Below are positions 6,580-13,525 of a stretch of 16,404 bases of DNA, piece after piece (position 1 is the stretch's first letter; the number at the start of each line of letters is the position of its first letter). The notes below the pieces were generated by a model. That model ran no database searches. It was not told the DNA's origin and was given only the letters and a program-made list of their open reading frames with translations. The translations under genes and the position numbers were made by a program. The DNA comes from Verrucomicrobia bacterium UBA1200 (GTDB lineage Bacteria; Verrucomicrobiota; Kiritimatiellia; RFP12; UBA1067): contig DBXY01000020.1 of NCBI GenBank assembly GCA_002309765.1, positions 1-16,404 of the forward strand, written 5' to 3'.

Positions 6580-7838
6580 AAACCGCGTTGCTGTTGTGCC
6601 TGCTGTGCCTGAATTCAACGGCGAGGACGGTTTACCTAAAGGCGGTGGACGAGGACGGGGAGCCGCTGGACGGGGTGACCTTCACCCTCGACTGGTATTA
6701 CGGGATGAACCCGTGGCGGCCCAAATGCGGGCGAGGGACTTTTGTCAGCGGCCGCGACGGCTCGGCCAAAGCGTTAATCACGCGCGGCAGCATGATCATT
6801 CTGGTGTCTGCCCAAAAGGATGGGTACGTGTACGAGAACTACCTGAATTACAGCGGGGACCCCCGGAGGCATTACCTTGACCAGCCGGGTTGCGCCACAA
6901 AGCAACAGCCGTGGACGGCCGTTTTGCGCAAGCGCATGCCGTCGTCTTTCCTTCTCACCAATAATAATACGGTGAAGGATATTTTCAACGCGATCAGTAG
7001 TTCGTTCGCTTCAAACGGCGACGGCACGGTTTACAGCGTCAACATCTTCGGGCGGCTCGGGAAGAAGGCCGGGGAGAAATACGACGACTTCTTTGTGCGG
7101 CCGGTGTACGACGCGGAGTCCAACCGGTGGTCGGCGACGTTCTGGACCACCAACGCCCACTGCGGGCTTGTCGCGTCAACCCGCAGGGTGTACGCCGCGC
7201 CGGAAAGAGGCTACGCCCCCAAAATCACGGTCACCCAGGAGGAGTACACCAACCGCAGCTTCACCATTTATTTGAAAACCCGCAAGCCAATGCTGTACGC
7301 GATGATAGGCCAGCCAATTGGTACGGAACGGATTAAGTTGAAACCTTTCCCAAAACCTTATTTTAAATTTGTCCTTTCAGATCTGCGCATCAACCCCTAC
7401 GGCCGGCGGGAGCTGGAGTATGAAAATGCGGTTTGCCGCACGAAGAATTATTCGTTTGATTTTGAAAGCCAGCTTAAGAATGACGCATTGAATTATATTC
7501 TTGTTTTAAAGCAACGGGCAAAAATTCCAGATATGCCAGCCTGTCAAAAGCTGGCGGGGAGGATTTGTGACGTCCTTTATGAAAAATCTAAATATCAAGA
7601 CCATAACGTTATGGTTGACAATCAGATTAGAGAACTCCAGAAAGAACCGGTGAAAAACGGCAAGAAAATTTCCAAACTGGCATCGACTATGTACAGTATA
7701 GATTTGATAAGGGAACTAAACCGCAAATTTAACGACCTAAAACAGCAACTTGACGCGGCAAAGTTGCCCAATGATATTCCAGACATTATCCCCGAACTGC
7801 CGAAGGACGGCGGCGACGCCAAGCCAAGGAGCAATTGA
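6576..7838 (+). CDS. Paralog 2: secreted protein of the same unrecognised family
   Basis: A 420-residue protein with a very short signal peptide (MKTALLLCLLCLNSTA, probable cut near residue 16) and no lipobox, so it should be released to the periplasm or outside. An Ig-like domain follows (VDEDGEPLDGVTFTL, then SGRDGSAK and QKDGYVYENYL). The shared core includes YDDFFVRPVYD, FWTTNAHCGLVASTRR, FTIYLKTRKPMLYAM and NPYGRRELEYE. The C-terminal third is helical and charged, is visibly more AT-rich at the DNA level (about 7430-7790), and ends in LPNDIPDIIPELP, a tail shared with paralog 3. It overlaps its neighbours at both ends (ATGA before, TGATG after), so all three products are likely made in step. 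Function is unknown; beta domains plus coiled coil suggest a surface or structural role. Confidence 0.8.
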   Translation: MKTALLLCLLCLNSTARTVYLKAVDEDGEPLDGVTFTLDWYYGMNPWRPKCGRGTFVSGRDGSAKALITRGSMIILVSAQKDGYVYENYLNYSGDPRRHYLDQPGCATKQQPWTAVLRKRMPSSFLLTNNNTVKDIFNAISSSFASNGDGTVYSVNIFGRLGKKAGEKYDDFFVRPVYDAESNRWSATFWTTNAHCGLVASTRRVYAAPERGYAPKITVTQEEYTNRSFTIYLKTRKPMLYAMIGQPIGTERIKLKPFPKPYFKFVLSDLRINPYGRRELEYENAVCRTKNYSFDFESQLKNDALNYILVLKQRAKIPDMPACQKLAGRICDVLYEKSKYQDHNVMVDNQIRELQKEPVKNGKKISKLASTMYSIDLIRELNRKFNDLKQQLDAAKLPNDIPDIIPELPKDGGDAKPRSN

Positions 7839-9097
7839 TGAGGGTCGCTTTGCTGTTGTGCCTGCTGTGCCTGAATTCTTTTGGGAAAACGCTTTACTTC
7901 CGCGTGGTGGACACTGAGGGGAACCCGGTGGAGGGAGCGAGCGTCGAGGTCGGATGGTTTTCCGTCTCGGTGGGGGCGCTGCGCCCGCTGACGCTTGACC
8001 CCAAGCCCGTCGACAAAAAGCGCGTGAGCGGGAAAGACGGCCGTTTCAAGGTGCGCTGGGCACCCGAATGGGCGTGGGTGGAAAAAGTTGCAAAGGACGG
8101 TTACCGATACGAGCATTACCTTAACGCGCATCTGCGCAGCGACCAGCCCCGCGCCGCCTTCAAGGACAACTCGGAGTCAAAGCCCTGCGTTATCGTGCTT
8201 CGCAAGCTGGAGCCGTCGTCGTTCCTGCTCAGGGCGGAGTGCGGCGGCAAGGGCACCAAGACCGGCGTGGTGGTTTTCCCGGTGGACATCATGAGAAGCC
8301 TCAAAACGGGTAGGGCGGAATTGTCCAAGACCGGCGGCTACTGCGACTTTTTCGTCTCCGCCAACTTCGACGAGGGCGGAAAGCGCTGGAAGACCGCGTT
8401 CTGGACCACCAACGCCCACTGCGGGCTGGTCGCCACCACCAACCGGCAGTTCCACGCCCCGGCGTCCGGCTACACGAACCGCGTGGAGGTGCCGCAGGAT
8501 ATGTACACCAGCCCGTCGTTCACGCTGTACCTGAAGACCCGCTCGCCGCAGATATACGCTATGCTGCCGTTCAGCGCCGGGGAACTGAACGCAAAGGACT
8601 ACCCGAACAACAGGTACTGGTCGTTTCGGTGCGGTTACAACCGGATACTCATCAACCCCTACGGCCGGCGGGAGCTGGAGTATGACGAGCGTTTCGACCG
8701 TGGCGCTTGGAGCAACGTCGCCCATGATTTTATGCCTATGGTGCTGTCTTCTATTTTACAGGAGAAGAAGAGGGTGCCGATCCCAGACCTGCCGGCGCTT
8801 ATCGCCAATGAGCAACTGTATGCCAAAACATCCAGCGCAAGAGGCACGCCACGAAACGAGAAAGCAGAAATAAAGAAAAAACTTGATGCAGGGGCATATA
8901 AAACGCCGCAAGAACGGGAAAACGCAAAACAGCGGATGCATGAGTTGTGGCTAGAAATTGACAAATTACAGAATGAGTGTGTGCGGCTAAAAGAACGGGC
9001 TGCCACCCTATACCTGCCCAACGACATTCCTGACATCATCCCTGAACCGCCGCCGCCGGATGTGGATGGTTCCCAGCAAAGAGGCAATAATGAGTAA
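7838..9097 (+). CDS. Paralog 3: secreted protein of the same unrecognised family
   Basis: A 419-residue protein with a signal peptide almost the same as paralog 2 (MRVALLLCLLCLNSFGK). The ATG at 7838 has AAGGAG at 7826-7831, six bases upstream, and overlaps the previous stop as TGATG; an in-frame TTG at 7835 is less likely. The domains repeat the family order: Ig-like (VDTEGNPVEGASVEV, SGKDGRF, KDGYRYEHYL), core (YCDFFVSANFD, FWTTNAHCGLVATTNR, FTLYLKTRSPQIYAM, NPYGRRELEYD), then a charged helical stretch (about residues 315-400) and the tail LPNDIPDIIPEPPPPD. Three blocks of 29-36 bases are identical to paralog 2 at the DNA level. A possible fourth gene start (9090) overlaps its end. The function is unknown. 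Confidence 0.8.
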   Translation: MRVALLLCLLCLNSFGKTLYFRVVDTEGNPVEGASVEVGWFSVSVGALRPLTLDPKPVDKKRVSGKDGRFKVRWAPEWAWVEKVAKDGYRYEHYLNAHLRSDQPRAAFKDNSESKPCVIVLRKLEPSSFLLRAECGGKGTKTGVVVFPVDIMRSLKTGRAELSKTGGYCDFFVSANFDEGGKRWKTAFWTTNAHCGLVATTNRQFHAPASGYTNRVEVPQDMYTSPSFTLYLKTRSPQIYAMLPFSAGELNAKDYPNNRYWSFRCGYNRILINPYGRRELEYDERFDRGAWSNVAHDFMPMVLSSILQEKKRVPIPDLPALIANEQLYAKTSSARGTPRNEKAEIKKKLDAGAYKTPQERENAKQRMHELWLEIDKLQNECVRLKERAATLYLPNDIPDIIPEPPPPDVDGSQQRGNNE

Positions 9098-9194
9098 GGT
9101 TATTCCGCTGGCTTTCGCCGAGTGCTGCCCCTGCCCGGGCCACCCGAAGATGTCCTGTTTTACGATAGGTTGGCATTTTCTTATTGGCCAATAA
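9090..9194 (+). pseudogene. Possible truncated fourth gene of the cassette, running into the repeat
   Basis: An ATG at 9090 overlaps the stop of paralog 3 (ATGAGTAA) and has GAGG at 9081-9084, five bases upstream, the same coupling style as the two starts before it. The frame reads MSKVIPLAFAECCPCPGHP and continues to a TAA at 9192-9194, 34 codons in all. Codons after about 20 lie inside the right repeat (from 9151), so the natural coding part is only the first 20 codons, with a Cys-rich CCPCPGHP stretch. This looks like the head of a gene whose body was lost or displaced where the repeat sits. It could instead be a real short peptide or chance. Confidence 0.4.
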
Positions 9195-9199
9195 GAAAA
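9176..9199. repeat. 24-base perfect palindrome inside the right repeat
   Basis: TTTTCTTATTGG and CCAATAAGAAAA are exact complements with no spacer. As RNA it would form an AT-rich stem with a GGCC loop. It lies about 80 bases after paralog 3, so it may help end the operon transcript, but the stem is weak. The left repeat has only a five-base remnant here (CTTTA and TAAAG). Confidence 0.6.
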
Positions 9200-9228
9200 A
9201 AACAAAAAGCTGAAAAGGGTGGATGAGA

Positions 9229-9257
9229 CGGTGAGCGTGGGCCCCGCACCGCCTTTT
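9229..9257 (+). terminator. Weak terminator-like hairpin after the paralog operon
   Basis: CGGTG (9229-9233) pairs with CACCG (9247-9251), followed by CCTTTT. The arms are conserved in the left repeat, where the T-run is longer. It is the nearest candidate with a T-run downstream of paralog 3, but the stem is short. Confidence 0.25.
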
Positions 9258-9587
9258 AATTTCCAGACAGGAGATTTAGAGATTTCGTTTGGTGATAGAC
9301 ACGGCATTTGTGCTTGGGCAGCGGGGCTGCCGCACCAATCATCTTACGGCAAATTTCATCCATAATCCTGTTAATCCTGTAAATCCTGCCCAGAAACTGC
9401 GTAGCCGAAAGTGTGTCCACAGTTTGACGGTTTATCACTAACGGCTAGCTGCTAACGATTCTCCTTTGCGCCCTATGCGCCCTTTGCGGCTAAAAACAAT
9501 TTAGATTTAACGGAAATTCCTCAAATAAGTTCGCGGTGATTCAAAAAATCCCTTTGGGCCAGCGCGCTTAAAAAATTTCCTTTTGGC

Positions 9588-9616
9588 TTGTTTTTCGCCC
9601 CGAAATTTGGTTAAAT
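9588..9616 (+). promoter_or_regulatory. Possible promoter of the GH92-led operon
   Basis: TTGTTT (9588-9593) and TTAAAT (9611-9616) are separated by 17 bases, each with four of six consensus bases; an overlapping TAATAT could serve instead. The leader to the ATG at 9684 would be about 60 bases. The stretch 9496-9683 is AT-rich and otherwise shows no gene. Confidence 0.35.
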
Positions 9617-9683
9617 AATATGAGTTGTGTTTGGCGGAATTATTGTCTCGCGCCGAGACGGCGGAGAGGTTACGGAGCGTGTT

Positions 9684-11891
9684 ATGAAGAGAGCTTGGTT
9701 TGTGGCGGCGGTGTTGATGTTGACCGGCGCTTGCGCGTCTTACAAATATGTCCGCGAGGACTATACGCGGTATGTCAATCCGTTCATCGGGTGTGCGGAT
9801 AACGGCCACACTTTCCCCGGAGCCGCCTATCCGTTCGGGTTGATTCAGGCTAGCCCCGACACCGGCAACGGCACTTGGGCCTACTGTTCCGGATATATGT
9901 ACCACGACACTAAGATCTGGGGCTTTTCCCAGACCCATCTCAGCGGTACCGGTTGCCCGGATCTGGGCGATGTGAGCATCCAGCCCTTCAGCGGCACCGT
10001 AGATCGCGGGGATTTCCACAGCAACTACCGCAAGGAAACGCAGCAGGCAAAACCGGGTTATTACGCGGTGACGCTGGATGATTTCGGTGTTGACGTGAAA
10101 GTGACCGCTTCGCCGCACGTGGCTTTTTACAACTGCACCTACAACCGCGATGCCCCGGCCCGGCTGTTGGTCGATTTGCAGTATGGGGTAGTGGGGGGCA
10201 TGGAGCATTTGCACCGCCACATTCTGCAGAGCGATGTGACGGTGCAAAACAAACAGACGATTTCCGGCCATGCCCGCTCCTCCACTTGGGTTGACCGCGA
10301 ATATTATTTCGTCATGGTGCTCGACCGCCCGTTCACCGAAATCCGCGAGTTGCCTAAAAAGGATGGCGACAAGGCCCCCAAATACATACTCGATTTCGAC
10401 ATTAAGCCCGGCGAAACGCTGAAGGTGAAAATCGCGCTTTCGTCGGTGAGCGTTGACGGCGCCAAGCGCAATCTGGCGGCGGAGGTTTCGGGATGGAACT
10501 TCGGTTCCGTCCGCGCTGCCGCCAAAAAGGCGTGGAACTCGCTGCTCGGCCGTATGGAGCTTTTGGAGGGCACGGCGGCGCAGAAGGAGAATTTCTACAC
10601 CTCGCTTTACCACCTGTTCATCCAGCCAAACAACATCGCCGACGTTGACGGCCAGTACCGCGGGGCGGACAACCAGGTGCGCACCGCGCCCGGCAAGGCT
10701 TATTACTCGACCTTCTCGCTCTGGGACACTTACCGTGCCGCGCATCCGCTTTACACCATAATTGCCCCGGAATACGTGGGGTGCTTCGTCAACAACATGG
10801 TTGCCCACCAGCAGGCCAAGGGATATGTGCCGATCTGGACCCTGTGGGGAAAGGAAAACCACTGCATGATCGGCAACCACTCCGTTCCGGTGATAGTTGA
10901 CGCCTACTTCAAGGGGTTTAAGGGGTTCGACCCCGAAGCGGCTTATGCGGCGATTCGCGAGTCGCTCACCAAGAACCATCCCGGCCATCCGAAAGACCGC
11001 TGGGATCTGTACGACCAGTACGGGTACTATCCGTTTGACCATATTCGCGGCGAGAGCGTTTCCCGTACCCTGGAGTGCGCTTACGACGATTGGTGCATGG
11101 CGCAATTCGCCGCCGCGCTGGGAAAAACCGAAGACGCGGCGTTCTTCGGGAAGCGCGCCCAGAATTACCGCAACGTGTTCGACCCGTCGGTCGGGTTCAT
11201 GCGCGGCAAGGACAGCAAGGGCAATTGGCGTGAGCCGTTTGACCCCTTCAAGCTCGGCCACGGGGCCGGAACGCCGAACGATTTCACCGAGGGCAATTCC
11301 TGGCAGTACACTTGGCATGTGATGCAGGATCCGGAGGGGTTGGTGGCTTTGCTGGGCGGCAAGCAGAAGTTCGGCGACAAGCTGGACTCGCTGTTCCGGC
11401 AGGCTTCCAAGATTGACGGCATGGGGTTTGTCTCCGACGTCTCCGGGCTGATCGGCCAGTACGCCCATGGCAACGAGCCGAGCCACCATGTGGCGTATTT
11501 CTTCAACTACGCCGACCGCGCGTGGCGCACCGAGGAACTGATCCGCGAGATTTTCGACACCCAGTACAAAAACGGGGTTGACGGGTTGTGCGGTAATGAC
11601 GACTGCGGCCAGATGTCGGCCTGGTACCTGTTCTCCGCGATGGGATTCTATCCGTTCAACCCCTGCAACAGCGGGTATGTCCTCGGGGCGCCGCAGATGC
11701 CCAAAGTGCGGCTCAATCTGGGTTTGGGCAAGAGTTTCACCGTGGTGGCGAAAAACCTCTCCGGCCCGAACAAATACGTCCAGTCCGTAACGCTGAACGG
11801 CCAGCCGCTGCAAGGTTTCAAACTCAGCCACGATCAGATCATCCGTGGCGGCGAGTTGGTTTTCGAGATGGGTTCCCAGCCTAAAAAATAG
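9684..11891 (+). CDS. GH92 family alpha-mannosidase, probable lipoprotein
   Basis: A 735-residue exo-acting alpha-mannosidase of glycoside hydrolase family 92, which is calcium dependent and inverting. It spans the whole family length. Motifs in order: YVNPFIGCADNGHTFPGA (30-47), HLSGTGCPDLGD (85-96), FSLWDTYRAAHPL (near 343), GNHSVPVIVDAYFKGF, FTEGNSWQYTW with E536, GNEPSHHVAYFFNY, and GNDDCGQMSAWYLFSAMGFYP (from 637). The Glu and Asp of the EGNxWQY and GNDDCGQ motifs are where the family places its catalytic residues. The N-terminus MKRAWFVAAVLMLTGAC has a loose lipobox with C17. The ATG at 9684 has GGAG six bases upstream; the frame is open from 9627 without support. It leads a six-gene run; nine bases separate it from psd, whose ribosome site overlaps its stop. 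Confidence 0.95.
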   Translation: MKRAWFVAAVLMLTGACASYKYVREDYTRYVNPFIGCADNGHTFPGAAYPFGLIQASPDTGNGTWAYCSGYMYHDTKIWGFSQTHLSGTGCPDLGDVSIQPFSGTVDRGDFHSNYRKETQQAKPGYYAVTLDDFGVDVKVTASPHVAFYNCTYNRDAPARLLVDLQYGVVGGMEHLHRHILQSDVTVQNKQTISGHARSSTWVDREYYFVMVLDRPFTEIRELPKKDGDKAPKYILDFDIKPGETLKVKIALSSVSVDGAKRNLAAEVSGWNFGSVRAAAKKAWNSLLGRMELLEGTAAQKENFYTSLYHLFIQPNNIADVDGQYRGADNQVRTAPGKAYYSTFSLWDTYRAAHPLYTIIAPEYVGCFVNNMVAHQQAKGYVPIWTLWGKENHCMIGNHSVPVIVDAYFKGFKGFDPEAAYAAIRESLTKNHPGHPKDRWDLYDQYGYYPFDHIRGESVSRTLECAYDDWCMAQFAAALGKTEDAAFFGKRAQNYRNVFDPSVGFMRGKDSKGNWREPFDPFKLGHGAGTPNDFTEGNSWQYTWHVMQDPEGLVALLGGKQKFGDKLDSLFRQASKIDGMGFVSDVSGLIGQYAHGNEPSHHVAYFFNYADRAWRTEELIREIFDTQYKNGVDGLCGNDDCGQMSAWYLFSAMGFYPFNPCNSGYVLGAPQMPKVRLNLGLGKSFTVVAKNLSGPNKYVQSVTLNGQPLQGFKLSHDQIIRGGELVFEMGSQPKK

Positions 11892-11900
11892 GAAGCGCAA

Positions 11901-12671
11901 ATGGAAGACAGAACTCCGGATTTTTCCGTCAAAAGTTTTCTCCTCCCGCACATGAATCCGGAGGGGATGAAATTTGTGATGGGCGCGTTTGCCTTGACGT
12001 GTTTGGTTTCCGTGTTTTTCATTCCGTTCATCCTGCCGGGGCTGTTGCTAACCTACGGGATTTATCTGTTTTTCCGCGATCCGGAACGGGTGCCGCCGTT
12101 GGACGAAAAGCTGGTGGTTTCGCCGGCCGACGGCATGGTTTGCATGGTGGCGCAGGTTCCGTTGCCGGAAGAGATTCGGGAGAAAACGGCCGAAGAGATT
12201 AAGCCGGAGCAATTGCCGGAGGCCGGTTTGCCCAAGGTCGAGGTCAATCTCGACGCCGAAGTCCCCGCCGTTCCGGAAAACGAGCTGGTGTGGCGGGTAA
12301 GCGTGTTTATGAGTGTCCTCAACGTGCATGTCAACCGGATGCCGGCGTCCGGCACCATCATCAAAAAGGTTTACGTGCCGGGCGCGTTTTTAAACGCCTC
12401 GTTGGACAAGGCCAGCAAGGACAACGAGCGGATGGTTTACCTGATGCGGACCGAATGCGGAAAACCGTTGGCCTTTGTGCAGATCGCCGGACTGGTCGCC
12501 AGGCGCATTGTGAGCTTTACCGATGAGTGCAGGGAGATGAAACGGTCGGAACGGTTTGGCCTGATCCGTTTCGGCAGCCGCGTTGACGTGTATTTACCGC
12601 AGGGCGTGGCTCCCACCGTGCAGGTCGGTCAGATTATGGTGGCGGGGGAGACGCCGATCGCCTCGCTTTAG
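11901..12671 (+). CDS. psd: Phosphatidylserine decarboxylase proenzyme, short type
   Basis: This 256-residue inner-membrane enzyme turns phosphatidylserine into phosphatidylethanolamine. After a hydrophobic hairpin (about residues 24-52) come FFRDPERVPP, VVSPADG, FMSVLNVHVNRMP, PGAFLNASLDKAS, VQIAGLVARRIV and GLIRFGSRVDVYLP. The proenzyme should cut itself at G225-S226 (RFGS), leaving a pyruvoyl group on a 31-residue alpha chain. Between PADG and the WRVSVFMS strand there is an extra acidic, proline-rich insert of about 35 residues (EEIREKTAEEIKPEQLP onwards) that short family members normally lack. TAGGAAG, formed by the GH92 stop, serves as the ribosome site. It is followed after 18 bases by the synthase that makes its substrate. 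Confidence 0.95.
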   Translation: MEDRTPDFSVKSFLLPHMNPEGMKFVMGAFALTCLVSVFFIPFILPGLLLTYGIYLFFRDPERVPPLDEKLVVSPADGMVCMVAQVPLPEEIREKTAEEIKPEQLPEAGLPKVEVNLDAEVPAVPENELVWRVSVFMSVLNVHVNRMPASGTIIKKVYVPGAFLNASLDKASKDNERMVYLMRTECGKPLAFVQIAGLVARRIVSFTDECREMKRSERFGLIRFGSRVDVYLPQGVAPTVQVGQIMVAGETPIASL

Positions 12672-12689
12672 TCAACTGGAGTTTCGTTT

Positions 12690-13496
12690 ATGGGCAAATT
12701 CAGATTAAGAAAACGCCGCCAAAGACATGTCGCCGGGGAGGCGATACCGGTGCGTTCGATGATTCCCAACCTCGTCACCTTTATGGCGGCGGCCAGCGGG
12801 ATAACCTCCATCCGTTTCAGCTGCAACGAGAATTGGCGCGCCGCGGTGCTGTTCATTTTGCTGGCCGCGCTGTGCGACGGATTGGACGGGCGGGTGGCGC
12901 GAATGCTGCGCGCCACCTCGAAACTGGGGGCGGAGCTGGATTCGCTGTCGGATTTCGTCAGTTTCGGGGTCGCGCCCGGTATGCTGGTGTACTTCTGGAT
13001 GATGCAAGAGGTGTACGCCAGCACTGCGGCTTACGCATTCCGGGGCTGTTTTTGGGCGCTGGCGCTGTTTTACGCGCTCTGCTGCGCGTTCCGGCTGGCA
13101 CGTTTCAACATTATGCTGGAGATGCCCACCCAGCCGTATTGGAAACACTTCTTTATGGGGCTTCCCGCGCCCGGCGGCGCCGGATTGGTGGTGATGCCGA
13201 TCATTTGGGAACTCCACTCGAAGTCAACCTTGTCCGGCACCCCTTGGTACGGTGCCGCTTCGCTGCTGGTGTGCGGTTTGCTGCTTGCCTGCCGTCTGCC
13301 CACGCCGTCGCTTAAGCACATCCGCATTCCCGCCAACCGGATGATTCCGGTGCTGCTGGCGGTGATGCTGCTGTTTGGCATGCTCTTCGCCGAATTTTGG
13401 GGTACGCTGTTCTACATCGGCATGGCGTATTATGCCGCGGTGCCGGTTTGCTCAATCGTCTTCTGCCGTTTAAAAAAGGCTTGCGAGAAAAAATAG
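12690..13496 (+). CDS. pssA: CDP-diacylglycerol-serine O-phosphatidyltransferase
   Basis: A 268-residue integral membrane enzyme of the CDP-alcohol phosphotransferase family, which joins serine to CDP-diacylglycerol to make phosphatidylserine. The signature D-G-x2-A-R-x8-G-x3-D-x3-D is complete: D66-G67, A70-R71, G80, D84 and D88, with D63 in front. It starts with a basic stretch (KFRLRKRRQRH) and then IPNLVTFMAAASGITSIRF, the usual entry of the type II (Bacillus-like) PssA group. Several further membrane segments follow and the protein ends in a basic KKACEKK. The ATG has GGAG eight bases upstream. Being next to psd, it completes a two-step phosphatidylethanolamine route. Confidence 0.93.
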   Translation: MGKFRLRKRRQRHVAGEAIPVRSMIPNLVTFMAAASGITSIRFSCNENWRAAVLFILLAALCDGLDGRVARMLRATSKLGAELDSLSDFVSFGVAPGMLVYFWMMQEVYASTAAYAFRGCFWALALFYALCCAFRLARFNIMLEMPTQPYWKHFFMGLPAPGGAGLVVMPIIWELHSKSTLSGTPWYGAASLLVCGLLLACRLPTPSLKHIRIPANRMIPVLLAVMLLFGMLFAEFWGTLFYIGMAYYAAVPVCSIVFCRLKKACEKK

Positions 13497-13525
13497 CCGT
13501 TTGATCGAATCCACAGGAGTTCTGC

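Larger units (their letters stand above)
9151..9495. repeat. Right copy of the long direct repeat flanking the cassette
   Basis: This copy matches 4711-5081 in the same orientation, with the same sharp left edge (TGTCCTGTTTTACG) and a right edge at GGCTAAAAA. It starts 53 bases after the stop of paralog 3. It keeps three AATCCTGT-type units (9364-9390), three seven-base units (9439-9459), and has three nine-base units CTTTGCGCC, CTATGCGCC and CTTTGCGGC at 9464-9490 where the left copy has only one. It has a stem-loop at 9317-9331 (GGCAGC-GGG-GCTGCC) that is not intact in the left copy. The two copies have many point differences, so the duplication or insertion is not very recent. A 60-codon minus-strand frame (9256-9438) resembles the one in the left copy but is probably fortuitous. 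Confidence 0.85.

Noticed and set aside
4711..9495. The repeats as ends of an insertion sequence or composite transposon
   Set aside because: No transposase or integrase is encoded in or between them, no clean terminal inverted repeats bound the whole 345-371 base units, and no target duplication is visible.
9507..11951. An 814-codon open frame on the minus strand across the whole GH92 gene
   Set aside because: It is exactly antisense to a full-length, motif-complete GH92 gene and shows no protein motif of its own. Long antisense frames are common opposite GC-rich genes with biased codons.
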